A DNA stretch of 64,000 nt from Ruminococcus sp. (lineage in GTDB: Bacteria > Bacillota > Clostridia > Oscillospirales > Ruminococcaceae). Shown here in pieces: positions 60,199 to 64,000 of the stretch (the stretch's first letter is position 1; every line of letters begins with the position of its first letter). The notes beneath the pieces were generated by a model. It saw only the letters and a list, made by a program, of their open reading frames with translations, was not told the origin of the DNA and made no database searches. The translations under genes and the position numbers were made by a program. The DNA lies in NCBI GenBank assembly GCA_017529875.1, contig JAFXNC010000043.1:62001-126000 (forward strand). Reading direction: 5' to 3'.

Positions 60199-62652
60199 AT
60201 GAAATTCGGATTCTTTGATGATGTTAACAAGGAGTACGTCATCACCAACCCGAGGACCCCTTATCCCTGGATCAATTACCTGGGCACACAGGAGTTCTTC
60301 TCGCTCATTTCCAATACCGCAGGCGGTTACAGCTTCTTCAAGGATGCCCGTCTGAGGAGGATCACCCGTTACCGTTACAACAACGTACCCGTTGATATGG
60401 GCGGAAGATATTTCTACATCAACGACGGCGAGACCGTATGGTCCCCCGGCTGGAGCCCTGTAAAGACCGAGCTTGACAGCTATTCCTGCCGCCACGGTAT
60501 CGGCTACACCGTTATCAAGGGCGAAAAGAACGGCGTTTCCGCCGAGGTGACATTCTTCGTACCCCAGAGCTTCAACGGCGAGGTACAGAAGATGGTGCTG
60601 AAAAACACCTCTGACAAGGCCAAGAGCTTCAAGCTGTTCTCCTTCCTGGAGTGGTGCCTCTGGAACGCCTCCGACGACGGCGAGAACTTCCAGAGAAACT
60701 TCAACACCGGCGAGGTAGAGATCGAGGGTTCGACTATCTACCACAAGACCGAGTACAAGGAGCGCCGCGACCACTTTGCATTCTACACCGTAAATGCCGA
60801 TATCTGCGGCTTCGATACCGACAGAGAGACCTTCATGGGCGGCATCTACAACGGCTTCGCTAACCCCGGCACCGTATTCGCAGGCAAGCCCGCCAACTCC
60901 GTGGCTGACGGCTGGAGCCCTGTTGCTTCTCATTGCCTCGACATCACCCTTGCCGCAGGCGAGGAGAAGACCCTTGTGTTCATGCTGGGCTATGTTGAGA
61001 ACGGTGAGAACAAGTGGAACGCCGACGGCACCATGAACAAGAGCAAGGCCTATGCGATGATCGAGTCCATGAACACTGCCGAGAAGGCTGACAAGGCTCT
61101 TGCTGAGCTCAAGGCTTACTGGGATACTCTGCTGTCGCAGTATCATGTTGAGACTGCTGATGACAAGCTCAACAGAATGGTAAATATCTGGAACCAGTAT
61201 CAGTGCATGGTAACATTCAATATGTCCCGCTCCGCCTCATACTTCGAGAGCGGTATCGGCAGAGGCATGGGCTTCCGCGATTCCAACCAGGATCTGCTGG
61301 GCTTCGTTCACCAGATCCCCGACAGAGCAAGAGAGCGTATCCTTGACCTGGCGGCTACTCAGTTCGAGGACGGCGGATGCTATCACCAGTATCAGCCCCT
61401 TACCAAGAAGGGCAACGACGCTATCGGCGGCGACTTCTCCGATGACCCGCTGTGGATGATCCTCTCCACCGCTCAGTACATCAAAGAGACCGGCGACTAT
61501 ACTATTCTCGACGAGCAGGTGCCCTACGACAACGACGAGAGCAAGGCTCAGTCCATGATGCACCACCTGAAGATGAGCTTCTGGCACGTTGCCAAGTTCG
61601 TAGGTCCTCACGGACTGCCTCTGGCAATGAGAGCTGACTGGAACGACTGTCTGAACCTCTCCTGCCACTCCGATACTCCGGGCGAGAGCTTCCAGACCTA
61701 CACCAGCCCCAAGTACGGCGCAGAGAAGTTCAGCCGCGTGGCTGAGTCTGTAATGGTGGCCGCTATGATGAGCTTCATCGGACCTGAGTATGTTGCACTC
61801 TGCAAGTACAAGGGCCTTGATGACGAGGCTAAGGCTGCACAGGCTGAGATCGACAAGATGAACAAGGCTACCCTCGACTACGGCTGGGACGGCGAGTGGT
61901 TCATCAGAGCTTACGATGACTTCGGCAAGAAGGTGGGCTCCAACGAGTGCGAGGAGGGCAAGATCTTCATCGAGCCCCAGGGCTTCGCAGTTCTCGGCGG
62001 CCTCGGCAAGGAGAGCGGCAAGGATATCGTGACCCTCAACTCCGTCAAGAAGTATCTGGACACCAAGTACGGCCTTGTGCTCAACAATCCCGCATTCACC
62101 AGATACTACAAGGAGTACGGCGAGATCTCCACATACCCCGGCGGCTACAAGGAGAACGCAGGTATCTTCTGTCACAACAATGCATGGATCATCTGTGCAG
62201 AGGCATTTGCTGGCAGAGGCGACCAGGCATTTGAGTACTACTCCAAGATCGCTCCCGCTTATCTCGAGGACATCTCCGACCTGCACAGAACTGAGCCCTA
62301 TGTATACGCTCAGATGATCGCAGGCAAGGATGCTTCAAGACACGGTGAGGCCAAGAACAGCTGGCTGACCGGTACTGCTTCCTGGAACTTCGTGGCTATT
62401 TCCCAGTACATCCTGGGCATCATCCCCGACTACGAGGGACTGAAACTGGATCCTTCGATCCCCGAGGCCTGGGACGGCTACAAGCTCACCAGAAAGTACC
62501 GCGGAAACACCTACAACATCACCTTCAAGAACCCCGACCATGTATGCAAGGGCGTCAAGAGCGTGGTAGTTGACGGCGTTAAGATCAACGGCAACATCCT
62601 CCCCGTATTCGAGGCAGGCACTGCTCACGAAGTAGAGGTAACAATGGGCTGA
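60199..62652 (+). CDS. Cellobiose phosphorylase (GH94)
   Basis: 817 residues, no signal peptide, so cytoplasmic. It splits cellobiose with phosphate into glucose and alpha-glucose 1-phosphate, saving ATP. An N-terminal beta-sandwich (about 1-300) is followed by the alpha/alpha-barrel. [18 protein letters not shown] (about 350-370) and [11 protein letters not shown] (about 475-485), whose Asp is the catalytic acid, are GH94 hallmarks. [12 protein letters not shown] is part of the phosphate site. GAAAGGTGG lies 11 bases before the ATG. The neighbouring mutarotase supports the assignment. No transporter gene is in the window. Confidence 0.95.
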   Translation: MKFGFFDDVNKEYVITNPRTPYPWINYLGTQEFFSLISNTAGGYSFFKDARLRRITRYRYNNVPVDMGGRYFYINDGETVWSPGWSPVKTELDSYSCRHGIGYTVIKGEKNGVSAEVTFFVPQSFNGEVQKMVLKNTSDKAKSFKLFSFLEWCLWNASDDGENFQRNFNTGEVEIEGSTIYHKTEYKERRDHFAFYTVNADICGFDTDRETFMGGIYNGFANPGTVFAGKPANSVADGWSPVASHCLDITLAAGEEKTLVFMLGYVENGENKWNADGTMNKSKAYAMIESMNTAEKADKALAELKAYWDTLLSQYHVETADDKLNRMVNIWNQYQCMVTFNMSRSASYFESGIGRGMGFRDSNQDLLGFVHQIPDRARERILDLAATQFEDGGCYHQYQPLTKKGNDAIGGDFSDDPLWMILSTAQYIKETGDYTILDEQVPYDNDESKAQSMMHHLKMSFWHVAKFVGPHGLPLAMRADWNDCLNLSCHSDTPGESFQTYTSPKYGAEKFSRVAESVMVAAMMSFIGPEYVALCKYKGLDDEAKAAQAEIDKMNKATLDYGWDGEWFIRAYDDFGKKVGSNECEEGKIFIEPQGFAVLGGLGKESGKDIVTLNSVKKYLDTKYGLVLNNPAFTRYYKEYGEISTYPGGYKENAGIFCHNNAWIICAEAFAGRGDQAFEYYSKIAPAYLEDISDLHRTEPYVYAQMIAGKDASRHGEAKNSWLTGTASWNFVAISQYILGIIPDYEGLKLDPSIPEAWDGYKLTRKYRGNTYNITFKNPDHVCKGVKSVVVDGVKINGNILPVFEAGTAHEVEVTMG

Positions 62653-62681
62653 CAAGCAGCCCATAGGCTGACAAGCAGCCC
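62647..62681. repeat. Duplicated 19-bp hairpin spanning the phosphorylase stop codon
   Basis: GGCTG-ACAAG-CAGCC occurs at 62647-62661 and again at 62666-62680, period 19. The first copy includes the TGA stop of the phosphorylase gene. Confidence 0.9.
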
Positions 62682-62690
62682 GGATATAAG

Positions 62691-62720
62691 AAAAGAGCGT
62701 CCCGCGGGACGCTCTTTTTT
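62691..62720. terminator. Bidirectional terminator between the phosphorylase and SDR genes
   Basis: AAAAGAGCGTCCC and GGGACGCTCTTTT form a perfect palindrome around CG, with T-runs in both directions. Confidence 0.9.
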
Positions 62721-62732
62721 GTGTGTTTGAGA

Positions 62733-63494
62733 TCAAAGCCCTATGGACCCGGTGTACACCGGGAAATCCGCTTCGGCCCTGGCGACGGCTTCTTCGAGGT
62801 TGAGGCCGTGGAAGGCTCCGGCGGCGAAGTTCCTGCCGGACCTGCGGTCGTCGATGAAGGCTCCCACCACTACTCCGGGCAGAGAGCTCTCGGGGGCGTT
62901 GGGGGCATGGGGGCCGCCCAGGTCAGTCCTGCACCAGCCGGGATCGGTGATGTTGATGCAGATATCGGTGCCGTTGTACTTGGAGGCCAGATCCATAGTC
63001 ACCTTGTCGAGAGCGGCTTTGCTGGCGCTGTAACCGGCCTGCTCAGGCTCCAGCCTGATGCCGCTGGTGGTGTTGACGATGCGCCCGAAGCCCCTCTCAG
63101 CCATTTTCGGCAGGAAGTGATAAACTATCATCATCGGAGCGATGGTGTTGATCTTGAAGCTCTCCTCATAATCCGAGGCGGGGGTGTTGAGATACTCGGT
63201 GCGGTAGGCGACCTGTATGCCCGCGTTGTTGAGCACGATATCCACCGGCACCCCCAAAGCGTCGATCTCGGAGAGCATAGCCTGCACCTGAGAGATATCG
63301 GAAAACTCCGCTCCCACCGCATGAGCCTTAACGCCCAGCGCCCTTACCTCGGAGAAAGTCTTTTCGCAGTGCTCCGCAGTCCTGCCCTGGAGTATCAGGT
63401 TACAGCCCCGCTGTGCCATGAACAGCGCCGCTCCCCTGCCGATGCCTCTTGCCGCACCGGTTATGAATGCCCAGCGTCCTTTTACATCTACCAT
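62733..63494 (-). CDS. Short-chain dehydrogenase/reductase
   Basis: 253 residues. Classical SDR features: cofactor motif TGAARGIGRG (about 12-21) with QGRTAEH after strand 2 suggesting NADP(H), LNNAGIQVAY (about 87-96), catalytic Ser in VNTTSGIRLE, and YSASKAALDK with the catalytic Tyr and Lys (about 153-162). The substrate is unknown. TAAGGAGGAATACTT precedes the ATG. A TTGAAT-17-TATGCT promoter lies at 63560-63532. Confidence 0.92.
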   Translation of the reverse strand: MVDVKGRWAFITGAARGIGRGAALFMAQRGCNLILQGRTAEHCEKTFSEVRALGVKAHAVGAEFSDISQVQAMLSEIDALGVPVDIVLNNAGIQVAYRTEYLNTPASDYEESFKINTIAPMMIVYHFLPKMAERGFGRIVNTTSGIRLEPEQAGYSASKAALDKVTMDLASKYNGTDICINITDPGWCRTDLGGPHAPNAPESSLPGVVVGAFIDDRRSGRNFAAGAFHGLNLEEAVARAEADFPVYTGSIGL

Positions 63495-63531
63495 AAGTAT
63501 TCCTCCTTATTGTTGTTATTCCCACAGCCCA

Positions 63532-63560
63532 AGCATAGCATATCGGGCGGGACAATTCAA
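63532..63560 (-). promoter_or_regulatory. Promoter of the SDR gene
   Basis: On the minus strand TTGAAT (63560-63555), 17 bases, TATGCT (63537-63532). Confidence 0.65.
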
Positions 63561-63614
63561 CGGTTTGGTCTCAGGTTTGGAGGAACGTTCTATTTTTGCA
63601 TACAAAGATAATAC

Positions 63615-64000
63615 TCAGCGCGTTTCCTTCGATTCTTTCTGCCGCAGCCGGAACTGCTTCGGGGTGAGTCCCCGGTGCTTGCGGAAGCAGCGTATGAAGT
63701 GGCTGCAATCCGAGAAGCCGGTCTGCTGGCTGATAAAGGTCAGGTCATGGTCGGTGAAAAGCAGATATTCCTCGGACTTGAATATCCTCATGCGCTCGAT
63801 GTACTCCTTGCAGCTCATGCCGTACTGCTCGCGGAACTTCGCCGCAAAGCCGGAATAGCTCATATGGCACATCGCTGCGATCTCCGAGACCCGGATATTC
63901 TCGCTGAGGCGGCTGTCGATGTACTCGGCCACGTTCTCGATGCCGAAGATATCCGCGCTCCTCACGGGGCAGCCGTTTATGTCCAGCCCGGAGTCTATCC
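63615..64000 (-). CDS. AraC-family transcriptional regulator (partial, N-terminus off window)
   Basis: Only the C-terminal part is in the window; the frame is open to the right edge, so the GTG at 63965 is not a start. The AraC/XylS DNA-binding domain is complete, with two helix-turn-helix parts: VSEIAAMCHMSYSGFAAKFR and LTFISQQTGFSDCSHFIRCF, then FRKHRGLTPKQFR. It lies 120 bases from the SDR gene on the same strand, which it may control (inference). The ligand domain is not visible. Confidence 0.9.
   Translation of the reverse strand, partial: IDSGLDINGCPVRSADIFGIENVAEYIDSRLSENIRVSEIAAMCHMSYSGFAAKFREQYGMSCKEYIERMRIFKSEEYLLFTDHDLTFISQQTGFSDCSHFIRCFRKHRGLTPKQFRLRQKESKETR

Overview
The window looks like a chromosomal segment of a Gram-positive anaerobe of the Clostridia, most likely Ruminococcus or a close relative. 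The evidence is a type III glutamine synthetase, a cellobiose phosphorylase of the GH94 family beside a mutarotase, an archaeal-type glutamate synthase split over several genes, LL-diaminopimelate aminotransferase, HemZ, an FtsX-type ABC pair, SpoIIID, strong AGGAGG ribosome binding sites and many TTGACA-17-TATAAT promoters. No rRNA operon, phage, insertion sequence or CRISPR array was seen. The species cannot be named from the sequence alone.

Layout. 1-2.9 kb: a truncated lipoprotein with a carbohydrate-binding-like segment, a large secreted protein and a 40-residue peptide. 2.9-7.7 kb: mnmA, then an FtsX permease/ATPase pair on the minus strand. 7.8-23.6 kb: a nitrogen hub. On the minus strand lie split glutamate synthase genes (GATase, FMN synthase, ferredoxin, flavoprotein, GXGXG domain), a short type I glutamine synthetase and its ANTAR regulator. 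Divergently on the plus strand lie glnN (type III), asnB, pyrG, purF and dapL, so genes that make glutamine and glutamate sit next to three that spend glutamine. 23.7-33.5 kb: an eight-gene minus-strand run led by recJ and relA, followed by an MBL hydrolase, hemZ, an rRNA/tRNA uracil methyltransferase, a CDP-alcohol phosphatidyltransferase, an HD protein and a leucine-rich-repeat protein. 33.6-35.7 kb: a 73-bp tandem repeat, tRNA-Leu, then tRNA-Gly/Arg/His and leuB. 36-40.3 kb: a zinc regulon (Zur-like regulator, Cys-rich membrane protein, ZnuA, ZnuC, ZnuB, lipoprotein) with two tandem Fur-type operators. 40.3-44.4 kb: spoIIID, a coiled-coil membrane protein, a CPA2 antiporter, a candidate small RNA and a DUF1292 protein.

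44.4-45.45 kb is the most unusual part: about 1 kb with a consensus promoter at one end and an intrinsic terminator at the other, no long ORF, many local hairpins and about ten copies of a GGAGUG(AG)UCC-like motif. It reads as a large structured noncoding RNA that I cannot assign to a class. 45.7-54.5 kb: ilvB, an AI-2E/PerM family membrane protein, and two EAL phosphodiesterases with degenerate GGDEF domains. 54.6-58 kb: an AlkZ-related protein, a HAD phosphatase and two alpha/beta hydrolases with a consensus antisense promoter between them. 58-64 kb: a cellobiose-use cluster (mutarotase, membrane protein, cellobiose phosphorylase), an SDR oxidoreductase and the end of an AraC regulator.

The intergenic regions hold several repeats: a modular palindromic element at four sites (about 35.9, 43.4, 52.0 and 54.5 kb), the 73-bp array, and a 99-bp array that copies the 3' end of a gene three times. 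All coordinates and motif calls come from reading the sequence. Family names come from recognised motifs and not from a search.
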